Shown here in pieces: positions 1 to 7,060 of a stretch of 7,672 nt of DNA (positions within the stretch are counted from its first letter, which is position 1; each line of letters starts with the position of its first letter). Location of the stretch: contig JAIRUI010000056.1 of NCBI GenBank assembly GCA_031254455.1, positions 1-7,672 on the forward strand, given 5' to 3'. The translations under genes and the position numbers were made by a program. The stretch comes from Chitinispirillales bacterium (GTDB lineage: Bacteria; Fibrobacterota; Chitinivibrionia; Chitinivibrionales; Chitinivibrionaceae). The notes below the pieces were generated by a model that was not told the DNA's origin, did not search any database, and was given only the letters and a program-made list of their open reading frames with translations.

Positions 1-126
1 ATAATAAGAGAAAATCCGTTAAAATTATCTTGATTTTATAGATGTGTACACTCTGTGAATGCAATATAGTATTTTATATAAAAACATGGTATTTTTTTAT
101 CATTAACTAGGATTGAACCTAAAAGA
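1..126. other. non-coding AT-rich flank
   Basis: This is the region downstream of the VWA gene. It is AT-rich, with a palindrome GTGTACAC at 44-51 and a weak 4-bp hairpin (tagg at 108-111, ccta at 118-121) just past the VWA stop. It has no convincing terminator, ORF or RNA gene. It may contain the promoter of a gene beyond the left edge. Confidence 0.5.
63..77 (+). repeat. 15-mer, inverted copy of 7016-7030
   Basis: AATATAGTATTTTAT occurs here on the plus strand. Its exact reverse complement is on the plus strand at 7016-7030. Both copies are non-coding and lie near opposite ends of the window. It could be a shared regulatory site or a promoter-like AT-rich sequence; chance is possible because it contains only one G/C base. 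Confidence 0.5.
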
Positions 127-1407
127 TTACTCCGAAAAAAGACAATTGTGAAGTGCGTACTTTACATACTTTGCCAGATACCCGTTACTCGCAGTACCTC
201 CGGTAATCATGTTGTATAAATTAACCATATCGACAAAAACCTGCTGAATTTCTCTATTATTAATCTCGTTACGAATCGGACCAAGACGCGTTTCAAGCAT
301 TTTACGAAATCCGTCGGCATAATCTTTCCTGAAATTTTTATTGCCGATTTTCAACTCGTCAATTGATTTCGCCATATTGAAAAGCACTTGATATTTTATG
401 TATTTGTCGGCGTTTTCCGCATAATTACTGCTTCCTCGCGTCAGATTTACTTTAATTGACGCCGTACCGGACGAATTTGAACGTATAGCAACGTTTTCAT
501 AATCAAAGTCCACGTCGATATCGCCGCCTTTTTTAGGACGATTTTTCATTTCAAGAAAGAAATTTACAGTATCGCCTATCACCAATTTCGGTATAAAAAT
601 TTTGCTCAAAACGCTGTCTTTGAAATTTGTAATTTTTATTCCGTCGCGAGTCGCAAACTCAATTTCCACATTTCTGGTGTTAATGGGATTGATTATGTGC
701 GCAAAAATCAAATTAAATTTGCCGCCAAGCAAGTCCGCTCTGTCTTTACCGGTAAAATATGCCCGTCCGCCGGTTTTTTCCGCAGTCGAAATCGCCGCGT
801 CTTCGTTAAAATCGTCACCATGTCCGATAGTATAAACTTGTACGCCTAAGTTGTTCATAGCGGAAATCATTTTTTTGTCGTAAGAATTCCCTTCGCCATC
901 TTCATCGGTTTCACCCAGAACCGTCATCACAAGCGATTTTCCATCGCAACGTCGTCCTTCGTTTTGCGAAAATTCCGAAACCGCCTTTTCAAGCGCCGAC
1001 AGCGGGTCTCGTCCTTTTTCCGTACTCAATTCCGAAAGTAACGAGTAAATTTTTTCTCTCCCTACAAAACCGATTTGTGAAAGCGGAAGAAGTGTACGCG
1101 AATATTCGCCGTATAAGATTATCCCAAAATAATCATTATCGCTAAGCTGTTGAACTAATTTCATTCCGCCGTTTATGAATTCCTGGCGAACATTTCCGGT
1201 AAAATTTTTAGAAACATCTATCATATATAAAACTTGAAGCGGCTCTGCTTGCTGCGATCGCTGGTCATCAGTATAAACGGTTGCTAAAAATCCAAAAGAA
1301 GTATCCGAATCGGACCACTCTTTATATTTCGAATTAAGGCGAATTTCCAAGGGAAAGGTACAAACCGCAAAGACCATAATTACAGAAATTATCATAATAT
1401 TTTTCAT
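127..1407 (-). CDS. secreted/periplasmic VWA-domain protein
   Basis: This 426-residue protein is predicted to be exported. Residues 1-19 form a signal peptide: a short basic start (MKN), a hydrophobic stretch to about residue 15, then polar sequence. Cys16 lies near the end of that stretch, but the preceding residues (F-A-V) do not make a good lipobox, so a lipoprotein is not supported. Residues about 57-240 look like a von Willebrand factor A domain: a hydrophobic strand ending in D64-V-S66-K-N68 (the DxSxS position), a central GRDPLSAL helix start (132-139), the VMTVLGETDED strand (160-170) and VYTIGHG (191-197). The metal site is imperfect: Asn replaces the last Ser of DxSxS, and Asp134 sits where Thr is usual. 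Residues about 245-325 are probably a beta-rich domain, and about 330-420 are mostly helical. It starts 3 nt after the lptB stop, so it is probably the last gene of that operon and translationally coupled. The specific function is not recognised. VWA domains usually mediate protein-protein contacts. Confidence 0.85.
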   Translation of the reverse strand: MKNIMIISVIMVFAVCTFPLEIRLNSKYKEWSDSDTSFGFLATVYTDDQRSQQAEPLQVLYMIDVSKNFTGNVRQEFINGGMKLVQQLSDNDYFGIILYGEYSRTLLPLSQIGFVGREKIYSLLSELSTEKGRDPLSALEKAVSEFSQNEGRRCDGKSLVMTVLGETDEDGEGNSYDKKMISAMNNLGVQVYTIGHGDDFNEDAAISTAEKTGGRAYFTGKDRADLLGGKFNLIFAHIINPINTRNVEIEFATRDGIKITNFKDSVLSKIFIPKLVIGDTVNFFLEMKNRPKKGGDIDVDFDYENVAIRSNSSGTASIKVNLTRGSSNYAENADKYIKYQVLFNMAKSIDELKIGNKNFRKDYADGFRKMLETRLGPIRNEINNREIQQVFVDMVNLYNMITGGTASNGYLAKYVKYALHNCLFSE

Positions 1408-1410
1408 ACT

Positions 1411-2151
1411 TTAATCCAATTTAAAGTTTCTGCCCAAATAAATCTTTTTTGCATTTTCATCCTGCGCCAAATCGTTCGCACTACCATGAATTAAAACTTT
1501 GCCTTCCGCCATAATATACGCTCTATCCGTAGTGCGAAGCGTTTCGCGAACGCTGTGGTCGGTAATCAAAATTCCGTAGCCTTTTTCTTTTAGTTCGTAA
1601 ACTACCGATTGAATATCTTCAATTGCAATAGGATCAACACCTGCAAACGGCTCGTCCAAAAGAATAAAATCCGGTTCGATAGCTAAAGTTCTGGCTATTT
1701 CCACACGCCGCCTTTCACCGCCGGAAAGCATATATCCTTGACTTTTATATAAATGTGAAACCCGTAATTCTTCAAGCAGTTGTTCCGTTTTTTCTTTGCG
1801 GCGTTTTCGCGGAATTCTTGTCTGTTCCAAAACTCCCATAATGTTTTCTGCAACGCTCAACCTTCTAAAAACCGAAGCTTCCTGAGGCAAATACCCGATT
1901 CCCAATCTAGCCCGTTTGTACATCGGCATTTTTGTTATTTCTTTATTGTCCAAAAAAATTTTTCCGCCGTTGGGGCGAACCATACCGACGATCATATAAA
2001 ACGTAGTCGTTTTTCCAGCTCCGTTAGGACCGAGAAGTCCGACAATTTCACCTTGATTTACAACGAGAGACGTCTTATTTACAACGACTTTATTCCCATA
2101 AATTTTTAGTAAATCGTTAGTTTGTATAATTCTTTTTTCATGCTTAACCAA
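1411..2151 (-). CDS. lptB: LPS export ABC transporter ATP-binding protein LptB
   Basis: LptB is the cytoplasmic ATPase of the LptB2FG complex, which extracts lipopolysaccharide from the inner membrane and drives it through LptC and LptA to the outer membrane. Numbered from the TTG start chosen here (246 aa; E. coli LptB is 241), it shows Walker A GPNGAGKT (41-48), Q-loop Gln90 in GYLPQEASVFRRLS, signature LSGGE (142-146) followed by RRRVEIAR, Walker B FILLDE (Asp166, Glu167) and switch His199 in ITDHSVRETL. The family-typical KTTTFYMIVG and FAGVDPIAIEDIQ stretches separate it from LivF-type ATPases. Start choice: GGAG at 2161-2164 lies 9 nt before TTG 2151, the only convincing Shine-Dalgarno here. 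In-frame ATGs at 2166 and 2187 would overlap the decarboxylase gene and lack one, but ATG 2166 (251 aa) remains possible. The TTG is 1 nt after the decarboxylase stop, so coupling is likely. No lptA, lptC or rpoN, its frequent neighbours, are in the window. Confidence 0.96.
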   Translation of the reverse strand: MVKHEKRIIQTNDLLKIYGNKVVVNKTSLVVNQGEIVGLLGPNGAGKTTTFYMIVGMVRPNGGKIFLDNKEITKMPMYKRARLGIGYLPQEASVFRRLSVAENIMGVLEQTRIPRKRRKEKTEQLLEELRVSHLYKSQGYMLSGGERRRVEIARTLAIEPDFILLDEPFAGVDPIAIEDIQSVVYELKEKGYGILITDHSVRETLRTTDRAYIMAEGKVLIHGSANDLAQDENAKKIYLGRNFKLD

Positions 2152-2152
2152 T

Positions 2153-3616
2153 CTATCCGTCTCCATCCGAACAGTTTTCTTCTTCATATTGCTCAATATC
2201 CGCTTTTGCGACAACTTCTATCGTTCTTGCCGAGTCGATATTGTTTACGTTGCCGCCCAAATCGAGAATCATTTCAATATATTCTATGGATGTTTTTGTA
2301 ATTTCTTCGCCCGGGCATAAAACAGGTATTCCCGGCGGATAAGGCACAACACTCGCCGTAGAAATTCTACCTTCCGATTCGGCAAGCGGAACACGGACGC
2401 TCGTCATACTAAACGCATCTGATGGTACGTATTTTTGTTGTGGAATCGTATCTAAACGCATATTTTTCAACGGAAGCTCATCGTGATATTTATTTTCTTC
2501 GTGAATTACAACCAACGCGTTAAAAAGAGCGTCAAAATCTTCTTTTACATTATCCATTGTAGTAATAAAGACAACGTTGTACAGATCGCAGAGTTCCGGT
2601 TGAACGTTAAACCTATTGCGTAATTCTCTGTCCAAATCAAAGCCGGAAATTCCAAGTCTTCGGCAGTGAATTACAAGCCGTGTCGGATCAAAATTGAAAA
2701 CGTCGGTTTTTTGATCGACTATCGACAAACGAGTCAAAACCTGCATTTTCAATTTAAAAAGTTTTATGTTGTCAAGTAATTCGCCAAGCAATTTTTCACC
2801 CTGAGTCGCAAGAATTTCGCGTGCAATGTCGAGCGACGACATTAAAATATACGATGGAGAAGTCGTCTGAATCATTACCAAAATATGTTTAAGCGTATTT
2901 GCGTCAATTAAATCAGAACGAACATGTAAAAGCGACGCTTGTGTCAGAGCCAAAAGAGTTTTATGCGCCGATTGAATGCATATATCCGCACCGCCTTCCA
3001 TCGCACTTTCAGGAAGTTCCTGATGAAATTTCAGGTGCGGTCCGTGCGCCTCGTCCACAAAAAGCGGTTTACCGTAATGGTGACAAACTTTTGCAATTTC
3101 ACGAATATTGGAACAAACGCCGTAAAAATTAGGAGAAGTGATAAATACTCCCTTACAATCCGGATTTTTAACGATAGCCTTTTCAATAGATTCAGGTGTA
3201 ATATGCGCCGAAACCCCATATTCTTCGTTATATTCCGGAGCCACATAAATCGGAACTGCGCCGGCAAGAGTAAGCGATGCGACAACAGACCTGTGACAAT
3301 TTCGCCCGATAATGAGTTTATCGTTATGATTACAAAGCGTAAGAATCGACGCCAATATTCCACAGGACGATCCGTTTATCAAAAAAAACGTTCTATCCGC
3401 TCCGAAAAGCTGCGCCGCCAAATCCTGCGCCTCTTTTATTATTGTTTCAGGAAAATGAAGGTTATCGGTTCCCGGAATTTCCGTTACGTCGATTTTTGGA
3501 ATATAGTCAACAAATTCCTGCGGCAGACCGCGTCCGTGTTTGTGCCCGGGCATATAAAACGACACCGGATTTGAATCCACATACCGCTTCAACGCGTTAA
3601 AAATCGGGGTATTCAT
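2153..3616 (-). CDS. PLP-dependent Orn/Lys/Arg decarboxylase (SpeA-like)
   Basis: This 487-aa fold-type I pyridoxal-phosphate enzyme belongs to the major Orn/Lys/Arg decarboxylase family, which removes the alpha-carboxyl group of a basic amino acid to give agmatine, cadaverine or putrescine. Visible family features are FYMPGHKHG near the N-terminus (20-28), AAQLFGADRTFFLINGSS (67-84), the cofactor-contacting VDEAHG (187-192, with Asp188 and His191), and the Schiff-base lysine in SAHKT (Lys219). The C-terminal part carries YPPGIPVLCPGE (426-437). Length and layout match the short Bacillus SpeA/YaaO class (about 480-490 aa), not the roughly 710-750 aa inducible enzymes with an N-terminal wing domain. 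Arginine is therefore the likeliest substrate, but sequence alone does not settle it. The ATG start has AAAGGA 6 nt upstream. It is the first gene of a tight cluster with lptB and the VWA gene. The extreme C-terminus (about 476-487) is acidic. Confidence 0.93.
   Translation of the reverse strand: MNTPIFNALKRYVDSNPVSFYMPGHKHGRGLPQEFVDYIPKIDVTEIPGTDNLHFPETIIKEAQDLAAQLFGADRTFFLINGSSCGILASILTLCNHNDKLIIGRNCHRSVVASLTLAGAVPIYVAPEYNEEYGVSAHITPESIEKAIVKNPDCKGVFITSPNFYGVCSNIREIAKVCHHYGKPLFVDEAHGPHLKFHQELPESAMEGGADICIQSAHKTLLALTQASLLHVRSDLIDANTLKHILVMIQTTSPSYILMSSLDIAREILATQGEKLLGELLDNIKLFKLKMQVLTRLSIVDQKTDVFNFDPTRLVIHCRRLGISGFDLDRELRNRFNVQPELCDLYNVVFITTMDNVKEDFDALFNALVVIHEENKYHDELPLKNMRLDTIPQQKYVPSDAFSMTSVRVPLAESEGRISTASVVPYPPGIPVLCPGEEITKTSIEYIEMILDLGGNVNNIDSARTIEVVAKADIEQYEEENCSDGDG
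2161..2164 (-). promoter_or_regulatory. lptB Shine-Dalgarno inside the decarboxylase 3' end
   Basis: GGAG on the minus strand lies within the last codons of the decarboxylase gene, 9 nt before TTG 2151. It decides the preferred lptB start, because the in-frame ATGs at 2166 and 2187 lack a comparable site. This is a sequence-based inference. A ribosome finishing the decarboxylase would terminate within a few bases of this site, consistent with coupled translation. Confidence 0.5.
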
Positions 3617-3622
3617 TCGTTT

Positions 3623-3628
3623 TCCTTT
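3623..3628 (-). promoter_or_regulatory. decarboxylase ribosome binding site
   Basis: AAAGGA on the minus strand, 6 nt before ATG 3616, is a good Shine-Dalgarno match. It supports this start and shows that SD-directed initiation is used by this organism. Confidence 0.7.
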
Positions 3629-3641
3629 GTCAAAGAAATTA

Positions 3642-3677
3642 CAAATATAAAAAATAACAAATTGCTCGAATAATTTG
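3642..3677 (-). terminator. possible weak terminator or promoter element after the glycosyltransferase gene
   Basis: On the minus strand, CAAATT (3677-3672) can pair with AATTTG (3663-3658) around an 8-nt loop, followed by the T-rich run TTATTTTTT (3657-3649). This resembles a weak Rho-independent terminator for the glycosyltransferase gene, but the stem is only 6 bp with two G-C pairs. The T-run flows into TATATTTG (3649-3642), which resembles a -10 element for the decarboxylase gene, yet no clear -35 hexamer lies at the usual distance. Either role is tentative. Confidence 0.3.
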
Positions 3678-3703
3678 CAGAAATTCAGCCAAAATTCATA
3701 AAA

Positions 3704-4756
3704 TTAACCGGATTTTTTATTCTTTCCGGTAATCTTCTCGAAAATATCCAGATATATCTGTGCGGGTATCTTTTCTTTAACTTCTTTCAAAATATACATA
3801 TATCTTTGAGTCAGTATCTTTTCTTTTTCACTTCTCATTTTATTTAGCCAAGCCATTACCCATTCGATTATCCATTCCGCAAGTTCGTAAGGATATTTTT
3901 CATTGTCAATATCGGGAAGTATTTTTTCCGCAACTATAGCGCTGCAATTTATTCTTCTATATTGATCGCGTTGTTTTGAAAGCGAATCGTCTTTTCTTGC
4001 TCTGTAAATGTAAATCGGCATATATGTAATAGTTATCTCTGTCGCTTTTTTGAAACAAGAATAACGGAAATAAACATCTTGCGTAATCGGCAAATCTTCT
4101 GAAAAAAGTAAATTGTTATTTTTAATAAAATCGACTTCATAAAGCGTAGCCCATACTCCGCAAGGAATAATATTATCTATTTGATGCATTGAGTATCGAA
4201 GCCAATATTTAATAATTTCCGTTTCTATTAAAGTTTCTTCAAATTCTTTTTGTTTCTGTTTGGAAATAATACCTTCATAAATAATATTCCAAATTCGTTC
4301 GTTCATGTCAAATGAAAAAAGCTTGCTCCAAATATCTTCTCCGACAGACACCACAGCGCCTTGAATAATTTTCGCCTTTGGATATTTTCTTGCGAATTTT
4401 AACAAATACTCAATGCAATTAGGAGTAATTATATCATCGCTGTCCATAAAAAATAAATAATCCCCTCCTCCTTCCGTCTTTAGAGCTTGCAGGATTCCGG
4501 TATTTCGTGCGACGGAAACATTTTTGTTGGTATCATGTTTGATTAATTTATATTTAATTTCTTGCGTTGAATTGTTTTTTATAAGTTCCTGCAATATTTC
4601 CAAAGAATTATCTGGAGAGCGGTCATCGACAAAAATCGCTTCAATATTTTTGTATGTTTGGTTGGCAATGGAATAAAAACATTCTGCAATATATTTCTCG
4701 GCGTTATATACCGGAATTATTATAATGACTTTAATTTTATTTTCTGCAGTTTCCAT
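3704..4756 (-). CDS. family 2 glycosyltransferase
   Basis: This is a GT-A fold, GT2-type glycosyltransferase (350 aa from ATG 4756) that would transfer a sugar from a nucleotide-sugar donor in the cytoplasm, probably onto a surface polysaccharide, LPS or glycoprotein acceptor. Seen from this start: IIIIPVYNAEKYI near residues 11-23, where the nucleotide-binding domain begins; FVDDRSPDNS (42-51); the conserved NVSVARNTG (79-87); the metal-binding DxD-type motif FMDSDD (103-108); and the later segment LPITQDVYF, whose Asp is a candidate catalytic base. Transmembrane helices are not evident. A TTG at 4768 would add four residues, but it lies in the terminator T-tract; neither start has a Shine-Dalgarno. 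The gene is strongly AT-rich (for example 16/60 GC at 4021-4080 and 15/60 at 4501-4560), against 29-30/60 in sampled lines of its neighbours. That suggests horizontal acquisition. Donor and acceptor cannot be inferred. Confidence 0.9.
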   Translation of the reverse strand: METAENKIKVIIIIPVYNAEKYIAECFYSIANQTYKNIEAIFVDDRSPDNSLEILQELIKNNSTQEIKYKLIKHDTNKNVSVARNTGILQALKTEGGGDYLFFMDSDDIITPNCIEYLLKFARKYPKAKIIQGAVVSVGEDIWSKLFSFDMNERIWNIIYEGIISKQKQKEFEETLIETEIIKYWLRYSMHQIDNIIPCGVWATLYEVDFIKNNNLLFSEDLPITQDVYFRYSCFKKATEITITYMPIYIYRARKDDSLSKQRDQYRRINCSAIVAEKILPDIDNEKYPYELAEWIIEWVMAWLNKMRSEKEKILTQRYMYILKEVKEKIPAQIYLDIFEKITGKNKKSG

Positions 4757-4766
4757 ATATTTTAAC

Positions 4767-4790
4767 AAAAAGAGCGGGAAACCCCCGCTC
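4767..4790 (-). terminator. intrinsic terminator of pnp
   Basis: On the minus strand GAGCGGG (4790-4784), loop GGTTT, and CCCGCTC (4778-4772) form a perfect 7-bp GC-rich hairpin, followed directly by TTTTT (4771-4767). It begins 10 nt after the pnp stop codon. The glycosyltransferase ATG (4756) lies only about 10 nt beyond the T-tract, so that gene has no normal untranslated leader between the terminator and its start. Confidence 0.9.
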
Positions 4791-4800
4791 CAAATAATAA

Positions 4801-6879
4801 CTATTCTTTTACGGCTTTGACCGAAAGGCGAACTTTTCCGCTTTTTTCCAACCCGATCAACTTAACGTCAATCGTATCGCCTTCTTTTATGTATTCTTTA
4901 ACGTTCTCAACTCGTTTATCGTCAAGTTCCGAAATGTGAACAAGTCCTTCTTTGCCGGGCAAATATTCCACAAACGCCCCAAAATCGACAATAGTTTTCA
5001 CCTTCGCAGAATAAATTTTTCCTATTTCTGGTTCTTCCATTTGTACTTCAATTCTTCGGACCGCCGCCTCCGCTATCGCTTGTGTTTTACCGGAAACCTG
5101 AACTGTTCCGTCTTCGGAAATATTTACAATCGCGCCGGTTGTCTCTTGTATCGCTTTAATATTTTTTCCGCCGGGACCGATGAGTTCGCCGATTTTGGAT
5201 TCCGCTATTTTTGTTGTGAGAATAGACGGCGCAAACGTACTTAAACTCTTACGCGGAGCGGAAATCGCCTCGTTCATAACTTTCAATATATGCATTCTCG
5301 CATCACGGGCTTGCGCCAACGCTTCACTCATAAGTTCAGGAGTTATCCCGTCGATTTTTATATCCATCTGAATAGCCGTAACGCCGTTCTTTGTACCGGT
5401 AACCTTAAAATCCATATCTCCCAAATGATCTTCCGTTCCCAAAATATCGGTAAGTATCGCGGTTTTCTCACCCTCTTTAATAAGCCCCATCGCAACACCG
5501 GCAACCGCTTCTTTCGTAGGAACTCCCGCCGCCATAAGAGCAAGAGAGCCGCCGCAAACCGAAGCCATTGACGACGAACCGTTGGATTCCAATATTTCCG
5601 AAACCAAGCGGACGGTATAAGGAAAATTTGTCTCTGACGGAATCATAGGAGCAAGCGCTCTTTCAGCCAAATGCCCGTGTCCGATTTCTCTACGTCCTAC
5701 GCTTCCGATTCTTTTGCATTCGCCAACCGAATATGCGGGAAAATTGTAATGCAAATAATACGTTTTTCTATAATCTCTTTGAAGTCCGTCAACGATTTTC
5801 TCATCGGATTTCGTTCCAAGCGTACAAACCGCCAAACTTTGCGTTTCACCTCTGGTAAAAACAACCGAGCCGTGCGCACGCGGCAGAAAATCCAATTCTA
5901 TTTTAATAGGACGAACTTCGTTAAGTTTTCTTCCGCCTATACGAACCCGTTCGTTAAGAATGGTATTTCTCATATCGTGGAATTCAATATCTTCATAAGC
6001 CGCTTTTATATCTTCTCCTTGTTCCGGATATTTTTCTGCAAGGGCGACAACTGTTTCCTTTTTAAGTTCCGCCATTTTGCCGTAACGTTCTTGTTTTACG
6101 CCCAAGAAAGAATACTCGTGCAAACGAGAACCCACGTACTCTTTGACATCGGCGTCAATCTGTGGATTTCTGCCTTCAGGATGAATAAATTCCGTAGGTT
6201 TGATATTCATTTCCGCAAGCATTTCTTTTTGCATTGCAACGAGGGTTTTTATGTGCGAATGAGCAAACATTATCGCCTCGACCAATTCTTCTTCCGGCAC
6301 TTCATACGCTCCGCCTTCAACCATCATTATAGAATCGGCGGTTCCCGCTACGGTCAACTCAATATCACTTTTCTTCCGCTGTTTAAGCGTAGGAAAAACA
6401 ATCAACTCTCCGTCAACTTTTCCGACACTTACGCCCGCTACCGGTTCGTTAAACGGTAAATCAGACTTGCAAAGCGAAAGAGACGCCGACATAATAGTCG
6501 CAACGTCAGCTGAATTTTCTTCATCTGCAGAAATAACCGTATTTACAAGCTGCACTTCTCTTGAATATCCGTCCGGAAATAACGGGCGAATCGGCCTGTC
6601 AATAATTCTTGCTATCAAAACTTCGTCATCGGACGGCTTCGATTCTCTCTTCATAAACCCGCCTGGAATTTTTCCGGCGGCATACGCTTTTTCTATATAT
6701 TCCACCGTGAGCGGAAAAAAATCTTGTCCTTCGACCTCAGGACCCGCGCAAACCGTCGATAAAACCATACTGTCGCCGATGCGAACTGTTGCTGAACCGG
6801 CTGCCTGCTTTGCTACTCGTCCGGTCTCAAGGGTGATTTCTACTTCACCTATTTTCATTGATTTTGTGTGAATAGTCAT
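4801..6879 (-). CDS. pnp: polynucleotide phosphorylase (PNPase)
   Basis: PNPase is the phosphate-dependent 3'-to-5' exoribonuclease that releases nucleoside diphosphates from RNA; it works as a trimer, often within the degradosome. The 692-aa protein is complete and of family length. Its order is: first RNase PH core (about 12-145, with FFPLTVEY and AAGKIPGGFMKRE), helical linker (about 150-240), second RNase PH core (about 315-540, with LPRAHGSVVFTRGETQ, SVGRREIGHGHLAERAL and SNGSSSMASVCGGSLAL), KH domain (about 553-612, GPGGK loop at 568-572) and S1 domain (about 619-688, VDFGAFVEY and GLVHISEL). Asp484 and Asp490 in EDHLGDMDF correspond to the catalytic Asp486 and Asp492 of E. coli. ATG 6879 is preceded by TAAGGAG, fixing the start. 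The upstream gene is a chemoreceptor instead of the common partner rpsO, so pnp probably has its own promoter, and a strong terminator follows it. Confidence 0.98.
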   Translation of the reverse strand: MTIHTKSMKIGEVEITLETGRVAKQAAGSATVRIGDSMVLSTVCAGPEVEGQDFFPLTVEYIEKAYAAGKIPGGFMKRESKPSDDEVLIARIIDRPIRPLFPDGYSREVQLVNTVISADEENSADVATIMSASLSLCKSDLPFNEPVAGVSVGKVDGELIVFPTLKQRKKSDIELTVAGTADSIMMVEGGAYEVPEEELVEAIMFAHSHIKTLVAMQKEMLAEMNIKPTEFIHPEGRNPQIDADVKEYVGSRLHEYSFLGVKQERYGKMAELKKETVVALAEKYPEQGEDIKAAYEDIEFHDMRNTILNERVRIGGRKLNEVRPIKIELDFLPRAHGSVVFTRGETQSLAVCTLGTKSDEKIVDGLQRDYRKTYYLHYNFPAYSVGECKRIGSVGRREIGHGHLAERALAPMIPSETNFPYTVRLVSEILESNGSSSMASVCGGSLALMAAGVPTKEAVAGVAMGLIKEGEKTAILTDILGTEDHLGDMDFKVTGTKNGVTAIQMDIKIDGITPELMSEALAQARDARMHILKVMNEAISAPRKSLSTFAPSILTTKIAESKIGELIGPGGKNIKAIQETTGAIVNISEDGTVQVSGKTQAIAEAAVRRIEVQMEEPEIGKIYSAKVKTIVDFGAFVEYLPGKEGLVHISELDDKRVENVKEYIKEGDTIDVKLIGLEKSGKVRLSVKAVKE

Positions 6880-6885
6880 TCACAT

Positions 6886-6892
6886 CTCCTTA
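6886..6892 (-). promoter_or_regulatory. pnp ribosome binding site
   Basis: TAAGGAG on the minus strand lies 6 nt before ATG 6879 and is a near-perfect Shine-Dalgarno. It decides the start in favour of M1 over the in-frame Met8. Confidence 0.8.
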
Positions 6893-7060
6893 AAACTAAA
6901 AATTTGATCTAAAATTGCATACGTAAAATATTATTTGGCGAAATATAATTAAAAGTTGAAGATAAATTAAGCATAAAATTTTGCTATTTCCCTCATTTTT
7001 TCCACCCAGTCTTTCATAAAATACTATATTTCGTTTACAAAGTAGTACATAATATTCTAC
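6893..7060 (-). promoter_or_regulatory. AT-rich spacer and probable pnp promoter region
   Basis: This spacer between the chemoreceptor stop and the pnp ribosome binding site must hold any pnp promoter. A TATATT hexamer on the minus strand (6947-6942, about 63 nt before the pnp ATG) is a possible -10 box, but the sequence 17 nt upstream (TTAATT) is a poor -35. TAATAT nearer the gene is an alternative. No strong hairpin terminator for the chemoreceptor gene is visible: the AGTAG/CTACT pair overlapping its stop codon is only 5 bp and lacks a real T-tract. No rpsO-pnp-type long RNase III hairpin was seen. The spacer also contains one copy of a 15-mer shared with positions 63-77. Confidence 0.35.
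7016..7030 (-). repeat. 15-mer, inverted copy of 63-77
   Basis: Read on the minus strand this is AATATAGTATTTTAT, identical to the plus strand at 63-77. It lies between the chemoreceptor stop codon and pnp, about 137 nt upstream of the pnp start. Its function is unknown. Confidence 0.5.

Noticed and set aside
78..100. Inverted repeat ataaaaa/tttttat as a possible terminator
   Set aside because: The stem contains only A-T pairs, so it is too weak. It is the sort of pairing any AT-rich spacer produces.
108..121. tRNA T-arm-like GGTTCAATCC on the minus strand after the VWA stop
   Set aside because: The flanking bases do not form a 5-bp T-stem, and no acceptor, D or anticodon arm can be built around it. 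Only a 4-bp hairpin remains, without a T-tract.
2939..3574. 211-codon open frame on the plus strand, opposite the decarboxylase gene
   Set aside because: It is antisense to a clear enzyme gene, rich in Arg and Phe, with no recognisable domain. Treated as a shadow.
5671..6459. 262-codon open frame on the plus strand, opposite pnp
   Set aside because: It lies wholly antisense to the conserved pnp core. Its composition (rich in Phe, Arg, Ser, Asn) is typical of a shadow frame, and no family motifs are seen.
6967..7017. 16-codon ORF (MKDWVEKMREIAKFYA) on the minus strand in the spacer before pnp
   Set aside because: There is no Shine-Dalgarno upstream and no attenuation-like structure with it. 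An ORF this short is expected by chance. Conservation in relatives would be needed to revive it.
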